The notes under the pieces are model-generated. The model made no database searches. It was not told the origin of the DNA and worked only from the letters and a program-made list of their open reading frames with translations. This document shows, one piece after another, positions 44,953 through 52,646 of a DNA stretch of 64,000 bases. Position numbers and translations under genes: made by a program. The DNA is from Phycisphaerales bacterium. GTDB lineage: Bacteria; Planctomycetota; Phycisphaerae; Phycisphaerales; UBA1924. Numbering within the stretch: the stretch's first letter is position 1; each line of letters opens with the position of its first letter. The DNA lies in assembly GCA_029260395.1 (NCBI GenBank), contig JAJDDJ010000018.1, positions 62,001 through 126,000 of the forward strand. The letters run 5' to 3'.

Positions 44953-46995
44953 ATGAGCTCCATCTCCTCAAGCGTCAACCGAGTGCCCAATCTGCTGCGG
45001 ACGAACACGTCGCTCTCGACAATCAACCGCACCAACTTGCAGCTCTTCCGCGCAAGCGAACAGCTCTCGACCGGTCGTCGCATCAGCCTGCCAAGCCAGG
45101 ACCCGATGTCCGCCGCGATCATCGCTAGGCTCGATGCCTCGCTCGAACAGGCGGGCCAGTACGACCGCAACCTGTCGGCCGCCGCGGGCTCGCTCGACAC
45201 GCTCGATTCTGCCCTCGGCCAAGCGACTGACATGCTGCTCGATGCGCGCGATCTTGCGCTAGGCCAGCTCAACGTCTCGACGAGTACCGCGGAGCGCGCG
45301 GGCCAAGCGGCGGTGATTGACTCCATCTTGCAGAGCATGCTGGGCCTCGCCAATACACGCAGCGAGATCGGCGCGGTGTTCGGCGGAAGCAGGCCCGGCT
45401 CCGACCCGGTCGAGCCCTTCGGCGGTGGGTTCCGGTACCGTGGCGAGGGCGACGGCCTGCAAACCGACCTTGGCCGAACCGGCTCGCTGCCCGTGACGCT
45501 TGGCGGCCGGCATGTGCTGGGCTCCACTTCGACCCGCGTGCAGAGCGCCACGATCAGCCCCGAACTCACGGGTGATACGCGCCTCGCCGACCTTCGCGGC
45601 GTGCGGGGCCTGGGCATCGCCAAAGGCGAGATCGAGCTGAGCTACGACGGCAACTTGCCCGTGCGCGTCGACCTGACGAACGCGGATTCGATCCAGGACG
45701 TAGCCGACCGCATCGAGGCCGCGCTCATCGCTCAGGAAACCACGCTCGGCGTGACCATCCTCGGCCCGGGCGGGGTAAGCGTCGGGCCTGATGGGCTTGC
45801 CTTCGACCTCGAAGCGCAGGGCGGTGCCAATCCGCAACTCACCATCAGCGATGTCGGCGCGGGCACAACCGCGGAAGACCTCGGACTCACAACCGACAGT
45901 GTCGGCTCGCCGATCGCTTTCTCAGCGGTAGTGGCTGATGCAGCATCGCTCGATCCCAAGCTTACCAACCGCAGCCCGCTGACCTCGATCGGGGGCACCC
46001 CGCTGGGCGAGATCCGCATCAGCGCCAACAACCGCTCGATGGTCGTCGATCTCGCGGGCGTTCAGACCTTCGGCGACCTCAAGAACCGCATCGAGGCCAC
46101 AGGCCTGGGTGTCCGCGTCGAGATCAACGAAGCCAAAGACGGCTTCGCGGTGGTGCACGATGTAGCTGGGGGCGCAGAAGCTGCGCTTTCTATCGAAGAA
46201 GTGCCCGGCAACAACGCGACCGCCACGCTCTTGGGCATCCGAACGCTCGGGCCGAACACGGCGGTCTCGTCCTTCAACGACGGGCGCGGCGTGGAGGTCG
46301 TGCAGGATGCCGCCGACCCCGCGCTGAGCGTGGACTTTCGAATCACCCTCGGCGACGGCACCGAGCTTGAGATTGATCTGAGCCCGGACGACCTGGTGAG
46401 CGTGCAAACCCTGCTCGACACCATCAACGCGCAGGCCGACACGCAGCTCGCCGGGCTAGGCCGACCCACCAGCCAGTTCACTGCAGCGCTCGGCGAGGGT
46501 CCCAATGGCATTGCGTTCACGCAGGACACAGCTCTCGGCGGTCAGCTAAGCGTGAGCCAGCGCAATAACTCGCCCGCAGCCGAGCAGCTCGGCCTGCTCA
46601 GCGGAGCATTCGATACCGGCACCGGGACGTACCTGGGCGAGGACCGGGCGAAGGTACGAGTGGACAACGTGTTTACGCATTTGATCGATTTACGAGACGC
46701 GTTGCTCGCAGACGATTCGTTTGGCATCGGGATTGCGAGTAATGCACTCAACGACGATCTCGATCGTGTCGCCGAGACACGCGGGCTCGTCGGAGGACTG
46801 GCCCGGCGGGTGGATCAGGAGCGAGAGCTGCTGGCCGACCGGGCTGTGACGGACGAGACGCTCCGCAGTTCGTTGCGGGACGTGGACTTTGCAGAGGCTT
46901 CGACGCGATTGACACTTCTTCAGACCCAGCTCCAGGCCGCGTACCAGACCACGACGCTGGTCAACAGCCTGAGCCTGATGGACTTCCTGGGCTAA
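44953..46995 (+). CDS. flgL: flagellar hook-associated protein 3, enlarged
   Basis: 680 residues, about twice the E. coli FlgL (317). The N-terminal TINRTNLQLFRASEQLSTGR and the C-terminal RDVDFAEASTRLTLLQTQLQ are the flagellin-like D0/D1 helices. Between about 190 and 565 is an insertion with repeated beta-rich modules of flagellin hook IN motif type (LGEIRISANNRSMVVDLAGV, ALSIEEVPGNNATATLLGIR). It follows flgK by 9 nt. The call is supported by both ends and gene order. Confidence 0.88.
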   Translation: MSSISSSVNRVPNLLRTNTSLSTINRTNLQLFRASEQLSTGRRISLPSQDPMSAAIIARLDASLEQAGQYDRNLSAAAGSLDTLDSALGQATDMLLDARDLALGQLNVSTSTAERAGQAAVIDSILQSMLGLANTRSEIGAVFGGSRPGSDPVEPFGGGFRYRGEGDGLQTDLGRTGSLPVTLGGRHVLGSTSTRVQSATISPELTGDTRLADLRGVRGLGIAKGEIELSYDGNLPVRVDLTNADSIQDVADRIEAALIAQETTLGVTILGPGGVSVGPDGLAFDLEAQGGANPQLTISDVGAGTTAEDLGLTTDSVGSPIAFSAVVADAASLDPKLTNRSPLTSIGGTPLGEIRISANNRSMVVDLAGVQTFGDLKNRIEATGLGVRVEINEAKDGFAVVHDVAGGAEAALSIEEVPGNNATATLLGIRTLGPNTAVSSFNDGRGVEVVQDAADPALSVDFRITLGDGTELEIDLSPDDLVSVQTLLDTINAQADTQLAGLGRPTSQFTAALGEGPNGIAFTQDTALGGQLSVSQRNNSPAAEQLGLLSGAFDTGTGTYLGEDRAKVRVDNVFTHLIDLRDALLADDSFGIGIASNALNDDLDRVAETRGLVGGLARRVDQERELLADRAVTDETLRSSLRDVDFAEASTRLTLLQTQLQAAYQTTTLVNSLSLMDFLG

Positions 46996-47161
46996 ACGCC
47001 CGCTGAACCGCTCTCAACCTCTCGGCTTGGGCCAGCGCCCGCCGAGCGAGGATTTGAATCGAGTGTCTCACAGCCCGCCCGGCCGCGGGCTGCACGGACG
47101 CATGAGGCTGCGCGGAGTTGCGCAGTGTGTGACACCTGGCCGGATGAATGGAGCGGACGCG

Positions 47162-47608
47162 ATGGATGTGCGTACGACTCGCTTTGGAGTGATCGAAATC
47201 GCGGAGGACCGCGTGATCACGTTCGACAAGGGGCTGCTCGGGTTCCCCGATCGCAAGCGCTTCTGCCTGCTGGAACCGGGCGAGGACGCCTGCTTCTTCT
47301 GGTTGCAATCGATCGACGACCCGGATCTGGCCTTTGTCATTACAGACCCGACGCTGTTTATCGAGGACTACCAGGTCCCGATACGGCCCGAGCAGCTCGA
47401 ATCGCTCGGGATCGCCAAGATCGAGGACAGCCAGGTCTTCGTGATCGTCAACAAGGTCGATCAGAACCTGACGGGCAACCTGCAGGGGCCGCTGATCATC
47501 AACACGCTGAGCCGGGTGGGCGAGCAGTTCGTCCTTGCCGACAAGCGCTGGACCACGCGCCAGACCCTGATCACCGTCGCTGCACAGAAGCACGCGGCAT
47601 CCGCCTGA
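47162..47608 (+). CDS. fliW: flagellar assembly factor FliW
   Basis: 148 residues from ATG 47162, with GGAG 10 nt upstream; an in-frame ATG at 47144 is less likely. Motifs include VITFDKGLLGFPDRKRFCLL, FFWLQSIDDPDLAFVITDP and LTGNLQGPLIIN, all typical of FliW. In Bacillus and Campylobacter FliW binds either CsrA or flagellin, so free flagellin frees FliW to release CsrA repression. Here it lies just before csrA and the flagellins. Confidence 0.93.
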   Translation: MDVRTTRFGVIEIAEDRVITFDKGLLGFPDRKRFCLLEPGEDACFFWLQSIDDPDLAFVITDPTLFIEDYQVPIRPEQLESLGIAKIEDSQVFVIVNKVDQNLTGNLQGPLIINTLSRVGEQFVLADKRWTTRQTLITVAAQKHAASA

Positions 47609-47725
47609 GTCCCTGCCCGCGCTGCACCGGTCGCTGTAATGGAGTGCGACGACCGGCGCTCAACATGTTCCTTCCCCCCGACGCGCATGGCCCACGCTCC
47701 CTGGAGCCGGCGCGAGGAGTCACCG

Positions 47726-48061
47726 ATGCTCGTGCTCTCACGGCAACGCGACGAAACGATCATGATCGGCGACACGATCGAGATCACCGTCGTTGACGTA
47801 CGAGGCGATAAGGTCCGATTGGGTATTACCGCACCCACCTCGGTCGCGGTTCACCGCAAGGAGGTCTACGAGGCCATCCAGCGGGAAAACCGCAACGCTT
47901 CCACCATCGCCAGCGAGGACGTTCGCACGCTTTCGAGCGGCGCCCGTTCCATCGCTTCCGCCAAAGCCGCGAATCGGGCCAGGACCGCTGAACTGGTCCG
48001 CCCGATCCGCGACGAACCCACCGACCGAACCGACGCTAGGGACGCCCGCTCAATCGGGTAA
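47726..48061 (+). CDS. csrA: carbon storage regulator CsrA with C-terminal extension
   Basis: 111 residues from ATG 47726 behind GAGGAG. The first 62 residues are a normal CsrA (MLVLSRQRDETIMIGDTIEI; VAVHRKEVYEAIQREN with the RNA-binding Arg). A further 45-50 residues, rich in Ala, Arg and Asp, extend beyond the usual end (E. coli CsrA has 61). CsrA represses translation by binding GGA motifs. It lies between fliW and the first flagellin, the usual place for flagellin control. Confidence 0.93.
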   Translation: MLVLSRQRDETIMIGDTIEITVVDVRGDKVRLGITAPTSVAVHRKEVYEAIQRENRNASTIASEDVRTLSSGARSIASAKAANRARTAELVRPIRDEPTDRTDARDARSIG

Positions 48062-48088
48062 GCCCTTTCTCCGCCCGCGCGAACGCCT

Positions 48089-48104
48089 CAATCACGGAGG
48101 ATTG
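48089..48104 (+). promoter_or_regulatory. candidate CsrA site at the first flagellin start
   Basis: CAAT (48089-48092) can pair with ATTG (48101-48104), leaving CACGGAGG in an 8-nt loop, with the ribosome binding site GGAGG inside. GGA in a hairpin loop over the Shine-Dalgarno is the standard CsrA target layout. ATG begins at 48107. Confidence 0.55.
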
Positions 48105-48106
48105 TC

Positions 48107-49660
48107 ATGGCTCGCATCAACACGAATATTCCAAGTGTGATTGCACAACAGAATCTGGTCAACTCCAACAAGGACCTCGAGTCCGCATTGGAACGGCTGT
48201 CCACAGGCCTTCGGATCAACCGAGGCAAGGACGACCCCGCAGGGCTCATCATCACCGAGCGGCTGCGGTCAGACATCTCGGGCGCTCAGCAGGCGATCAG
48301 CAACGCCGAGCGCGCCAGCTCGGTCATCGCCACCACCGAGGCCGCGATGGCCGAAGTGAGCGACCTGCTGCTCTCGATTAAAGAGCTCATCGTCGGGTCC
48401 GCCAACACCGGCGCCAACTCGGTCGAAGAGCGCGCCGCCAACCAGTTGCAGATCGACTCGGCGATCGACTCGATCACCCGAATCTCCAACACCGCCACCT
48501 TTGGTGGGCTGACGCTGCTCAACGGCTCGCTCGACTACACGCTCTCGGGCATCAACCCGTCGGCCATCGACCGGGCCCAGGTCACCAACGCCAGCTTCAT
48601 CGGCCAGACCCAGGTTGGCGTCGAGATCGACGTCATCGCCTCGGCCCAGGTCGGCTCGCTCTTCTTTAATGGCGGTTCGGGCTCCCCGGCGGGCGAAATA
48701 CTCTCCAGCGTCGAGCTCGAGATCGCTGGCCCAAGAGGCGTTCAGGTCGTGACCTTCCCCAGCGGCACGGCCCTCGACACCGTCGCCAACGCCATCAACA
48801 ACCTCACCGCCACTACAGGCGTGCAGGCCGCGCTGATCAACGGCAACGTCAACAGCGGACTCTCCTTCAGTTCTGAGGGCTACGGCTCGGCGGAGTTCGT
48901 CTCCGTCAAGCGGCTCAACACGCCCAACAACCCCGCCGACGACGCCTTCATTCTCTACAAATTTGACGATGCCTATGCCCTGCCGGATGTCTCGGCCGGG
49001 TTCCCGTGGTCCGATCCCCAACTCACGACGGCGACCCGTGACGCGGGGCGCAACGTCGCGGCTCTGGTCAACGGCACACTCGCGACCGGAAGAGGCCTCG
49101 AGGTCTCGCTCAACACCACGCAGCTCGGGCTGAATCTCACACTCGACGCGGCGTTCGCAACCGATCCAACAACCGCTGCATCCTCGTTCAACGTCACCGG
49201 CAGCGGCGCTCAGTTCCAGGTCGGGCCCGAGGTCAGCGCCCTCCAGCAGGTCAACGTCGGCATCCCCTCGGTCGCGGCCAGCCGGCTCGGAGGCACGGTG
49301 GTCAACGGGGCGCTCGAGTTCCTCAGCTCGCTCAAGACCGGCGGCAAGAACGACATCGCCAACATGGTCGATCGCTCCGACTTCACCGGCGCGCAGGGCG
49401 TGCTCGACAAGTCCATCGACCAGGTCGCGGTGACCCGAGGCCGACTCGGTGCGTTCGAGCGGAACGTGCTCGATCCCAACGTGCGGTCGCTCCAGTCCTC
49501 GGTCGAGAACTTGAGTGCATCAAACTCGCAGATCCGTGATGCGGACTTCGCGTACGAGACCAGCCAGCTCACCCGGGCTCAGGTCCTCAGCTCCGCGGGT
49601 ACGAGCGTTCTACAGCTAGCCAATCAGCAGGCCCAGCAGGTGCTGCAGCTGCTCGGCTAG
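48107..49660 (+). CDS. fliC: flagellin (copy 1)
   Basis: 517 residues. The N-terminal D0/D1 has LERLSTGLRINRGKDDPAGL, and the C-terminal D1/D0 has RGRLGAFERNVLDPNVRSL and QVLSSAGTSVLQLANQQAQQ. A central insert of about 230 residues carries a flagellin hook IN-like motif (GPRGVQVVTFPSGTALDTVA). It is 46 nt after csrA, so it may be transcribed with fliW-csrA. A strong terminator follows. Compared with copy 2 the D0/D1 ends agree well, the middle differs. Confidence 0.95.
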   Translation: MARINTNIPSVIAQQNLVNSNKDLESALERLSTGLRINRGKDDPAGLIITERLRSDISGAQQAISNAERASSVIATTEAAMAEVSDLLLSIKELIVGSANTGANSVEERAANQLQIDSAIDSITRISNTATFGGLTLLNGSLDYTLSGINPSAIDRAQVTNASFIGQTQVGVEIDVIASAQVGSLFFNGGSGSPAGEILSSVELEIAGPRGVQVVTFPSGTALDTVANAINNLTATTGVQAALINGNVNSGLSFSSEGYGSAEFVSVKRLNTPNNPADDAFILYKFDDAYALPDVSAGFPWSDPQLTTATRDAGRNVAALVNGTLATGRGLEVSLNTTQLGLNLTLDAAFATDPTTAASSFNVTGSGAQFQVGPEVSALQQVNVGIPSVAASRLGGTVVNGALEFLSSLKTGGKNDIANMVDRSDFTGAQGVLDKSIDQVAVTRGRLGAFERNVLDPNVRSLQSSVENLSASNSQIRDADFAYETSQLTRAQVLSSAGTSVLQLANQQAQQVLQLLG

Positions 49661-49690
49661 CCCAGACAAGTCCATATAACCCTTCCACAG

Positions 49691-49722
49691 CGGGCCGCCT
49701 AGCGCGGCCCGTTGTTCTTTTT
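49691..49722 (+). terminator. terminator after flagellin 1
   Basis: CGGGCCGC (49691-49698) pairs with GCGGCCCG (49704-49711) around CTAGC, followed by TTGTTCTTTTT. A canonical intrinsic terminator. Confidence 0.88.
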
Positions 49723-49984
49723 GCGCCGATTGCGCGAGCGCAGGCGGCTCGTGCGGCCCAGCCCGCGCTGGTTTCGTGAGTTTTTGCGTGGCAAATGACC
49801 CTCTGACTTCATCCGGTGTCCCGCCGGGTCGATCTCGAATCCGCCGAAGCCTGTTGGCCTCGGTCGCCGGTGTTCTCGGGAACGTCCCGAGATACGGCAG
49901 CAGTCAGCAGGGTTCGGCAACGGGCGTGTGGACGGATCCACCAACCTGAAGCCGCGAGTCACTTGGGGCCGGCAAGCCCGCTTT

Positions 49985-50001
49985 CACGGAGGACGCCTCT
50001 C
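49985..50001 (+). promoter_or_regulatory. ACGGAGGA leader of flagellin 2
   Basis: The same ACGGAGGA seen before flagellin 1. Here GAGG (49989-49992) can pair with CCTC (49996-49999) around ACG, so the ribosome binding site would be partly closed. Candidate CsrA contact; ATG at 50002. Confidence 0.45.
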
Positions 50002-51534
50002 ATGAGCCGTATCAATACAAACGTTCAGTCTCTTGTGGCCCAGCGCGTGCTCGGTGCCAACAACTTCGCGCTCGGCACTTCGCTCGACCGTCTGAGTACG
50101 GGCCTGCGGATCAACCGCGGCAAGGACGACCCGGCCGGGCTGATCGCCTCGGAGAACCTCCGCAAGGACATCCGGGCGACCAACGCTGCCATCTCCAACG
50201 CTGAGCGCGCCGACCAGGTGACCAACATCGCCGAGGGTGGCCTGCAGGAAGTCTCCGGCCTGCTCACCGAGCTCCAGGGTCTGCTGACCCAGAGCGCCAA
50301 CAGCGCCGGTCTCAGTGCAGAAGAGAAGGAAGCAAACCAGCTCCAGATCGACTCCATCCTGCAGTCGGTCGACCGGATCGCCAACAACACGAGCTTCCAA
50401 GGTGTCAAGCTGCTCAACGGCACGTTCGACTACCAGGTCAGCAACGTCTCGGGCGCGGTCTCCGACTTCCAGATCAACGCCTCCAAGTTCTCCGGCGCCA
50501 ACCTTGATGTCGAGATCGTCGTCACCCAGTCCGCCCAGCAGGGCCAGCTCTTCCTCTCGGTCGGTGCGACCGCACTCGACTTCGGCGGAGGCGGCGGCTC
50601 ATTCACGATCGAAGTCTCCGGTGCCAAGGGCAACCGCGAGCTCTCTTTCGCCTCGGGCACGACGCTCACCACCATCGCCAACACCATCAACAGCTTCACC
50701 GACGTCACCGGCGTGACCGCCTCGGTCGCTGCCAGCGGCTCGTTCGCCAACGGCTTCTCGCTGGTCGCCGAAGACTTCGGCTCCAAGGACTTCGTGTCCG
50801 TCGAGGTTAAGTCGGACGCGGGCATCAACGGTGCCGCGACGCAGTTCGGTGTGTACAACTTCGATGCCGCAGACGCCAGCAGCGTTGACACCGCCAGCGG
50901 CGTTGCGTTCAACAGCGTCGCGGCCGCCAACGGCATCCGCGACGACGGCCAGAACATCGGCGCAACGGTCAACGGCATCGTTGCGACCGCCGACGGCAAG
51001 ACGCTGAAGATCAACACCGACTTCCTCAACGTCGAGGCCACCCTCACCACCGGTGACTCCCAGACCCTCGCGACCCTAAACGCCTTCACCATCACCGGTG
51101 GCGGTGCTGACTTCCAACTCGGCGGCAACGTCGACGTCGGCGGCAAGGTCTCGCTGGGCATCACCAACATCGCGGCCCGCGAACTCGGCAGCTCCGACCT
51201 GGGCTTCCTTAACGATCTGGCCAGCGGCAAGTCGTTCAACGTCGTCGATGGTGACATCGACGCCGCCCAGAAGATCGTCAACCAGGCGATCGGGCAGGTC
51301 TCCTCGACTCGCGGCCGGCTCGGTGCGTTCCAGTCGAACGTCATCGGGGCATCCATCCGGAGCCTCGGCGTCGCCGTCGAGAACACGTCTGCAGCCGAGA
51401 GCCTGATCCGCGACACCGACTTCGCCGAGGAGACGGCCAAGCTCACCCGCTCGCAGATCCTCAGCCAGGCCTCGACCCAGATTCTGGCCCTGGCCAACCA
51501 GACCCCGCAGAACGCTCTGGCCCTGCTCGGCTAA
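50002..51534 (+). CDS. flagellin (copy 2)
   Basis: 510 residues from ATG 50002; the longer frame upstream is not used. D0/D1 ends: SLDRLSTGLRINRGKDDPAG and LTRSQILSQASTQILALANQ. The middle (about 165-390) has a hook IN-like motif (GAKGNRELSFASGTTLTTIA). Its own terminator follows. Two flagellins with different central domains suggest a composite filament or a switch in surface features. Confidence 0.95.
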   Translation: MSRINTNVQSLVAQRVLGANNFALGTSLDRLSTGLRINRGKDDPAGLIASENLRKDIRATNAAISNAERADQVTNIAEGGLQEVSGLLTELQGLLTQSANSAGLSAEEKEANQLQIDSILQSVDRIANNTSFQGVKLLNGTFDYQVSNVSGAVSDFQINASKFSGANLDVEIVVTQSAQQGQLFLSVGATALDFGGGGGSFTIEVSGAKGNRELSFASGTTLTTIANTINSFTDVTGVTASVAASGSFANGFSLVAEDFGSKDFVSVEVKSDAGINGAATQFGVYNFDAADASSVDTASGVAFNSVAAANGIRDDGQNIGATVNGIVATADGKTLKINTDFLNVEATLTTGDSQTLATLNAFTITGGGADFQLGGNVDVGGKVSLGITNIAARELGSSDLGFLNDLASGKSFNVVDGDIDAAQKIVNQAIGQVSSTRGRLGAFQSNVIGASIRSLGVAVENTSAAESLIRDTDFAEETAKLTRSQILSQASTQILALANQTPQNALALLG

Positions 51535-51564
51535 AGCAACGCGGCGTCCAATCCTGATCCCCCT

Positions 51565-51596
51565 GAGCCCCGGCCAACTCGGTCGGGGCTCTTTCG
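51565..51596 (+). terminator. terminator after flagellin 2
   Basis: GAGCCCCG (51565-51572) pairs with CGGGGCTC (51584-51591) around an 11-nt loop, followed by TTTCGT. Confidence 0.78.
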
Positions 51597-51644
51597 TGCG
51601 CCCACAATTCGGCCCCAAGCCCCCCCGCCGCCGATACTCACAGC

Positions 51645-52568
51645 GTGAACCCCGATGCCTTCTCCAGAGCGCAAGCCGACTTCGACGTGTTCCTGCGCGT
51701 CGAGTGCCGACTCAGCGACCACACGCGCAGCGCCTACCGGCTCGATCTCCGAGACCTCTTCAACGACCTCCGTAGCGCTGGCGTCGCGTCACCGGCGGCC
51801 GCTACCACCGACGACCTCCGCGCGCACGCCATCGCGCTCACGCGCGACAAGAAGCTCAAAGGCTCGTCGGTCGCGCGGCATCTGGCCACCATGAAGGCGT
51901 TCTACCGATGGCTCTCCACCCGTGAGCGGCTCGATGCCAACCCCGCCGACCATCTCGATCAGCCCAGCCGGTGGCGGAACCTGCCGCACGTGCTCTCGCC
52001 CAAGCAGGTCCGCAGCCTCATCGAGCAGGCCACCCAGCCGACCGCCGATTCCAAAGCCCTGCCCCTTTGGATCCGTAACCGGGCCATTCTGGAACTGATG
52101 TACGCGTCGGGCCTTCGCGCCACCGAGGCCGCTGGTATCTTGACCAAGCACGTCATCCGCGACAGCGGCATCGTCCGCGTCACGGGCAAGGGTGACAAGG
52201 ACCGCATTGTGCCGCTCGGCGCACCAGCCGTGGCGGCCATTGACCGGTACGAACGCGACTGCCGACCGCGGCTCGAACGCCCAGAACGCCTCAGGCCCGA
52301 GCTGTTCCTCTCCCGCACCGGCCGTCCTCTCGACCGCAACCGGCTCTGGCAGATCGTCACGAAACTGGCCAAGGATGCGGGCCTCCCGCACACGCACCCG
52401 CACATGCTCCGCCACAGCTTCGCTACCCATCTGCTTGCGGGCGGCGCCGACCTGCGAGTCGTCCAGGAAATGCTGGGCCACTCCGACATCGCGACTACCG
52501 AAATCTACACGCACGTCGATCGCTCGCGCCTCAAACAAGTGGTCCGCGAGTTTCACCCACGGGGCTGA
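51645..52568 (+). CDS. xerD: tyrosine recombinase, XerD-like
   Basis: 307 residues from GTG 51645. Residues 1-95 are the SAM-like core-binding domain (HLATMKAFYRWLSTRERL); the catalytic domain has Arg in YASGLRATEAAG, Lys in GKGDKD, H-x-x-R in HMLRHSFATHLLAGG, His in LGHSDIATTEIYTHV and the Tyr nucleophile in the same motif. Length and ending match XerC/XerD, which resolve chromosome dimers at dif. No att sites or phage genes are nearby, so I treat it as housekeeping. Confidence 0.9.
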   Translation: MNPDAFSRAQADFDVFLRVECRLSDHTRSAYRLDLRDLFNDLRSAGVASPAAATTDDLRAHAIALTRDKKLKGSSVARHLATMKAFYRWLSTRERLDANPADHLDQPSRWRNLPHVLSPKQVRSLIEQATQPTADSKALPLWIRNRAILELMYASGLRATEAAGILTKHVIRDSGIVRVTGKGDKDRIVPLGAPAVAAIDRYERDCRPRLERPERLRPELFLSRTGRPLDRNRLWQIVTKLAKDAGLPHTHPHMLRHSFATHLLAGGADLRVVQEMLGHSDIATTEIYTHVDRSRLKQVVREFHPRG

Positions 52569-52646
52569 GGCCTGCTCGCGCTTCGCACGGCGTGCGCCGC
52601 TTGCGCACCCAGCCCCTAGAGTCGGCTCCCCTCTGAGGAGCCCGCC

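Larger units (their letters stand above)
49661..50001. other. intergenic region between the two flagellins
   Basis: 341 nt containing the terminator of flagellin 1 (49691-49722), then a perfect 8-bp hairpin TCTCGGGA-ACG-TCCCGAGA (49874-49892) and the ACGGAGGA leader of flagellin 2. I found no convincing sigma-28 or sigma-54 promoter, although flagellin 2 needs one after the terminator. Confidence 0.55.

Noticed and set aside
51645-52568. Tyrosine recombinase as a mobile-element integrase
   Set aside because: Length and motif order fit XerC/XerD, and no direct repeats, tRNA end or phage genes flank it.
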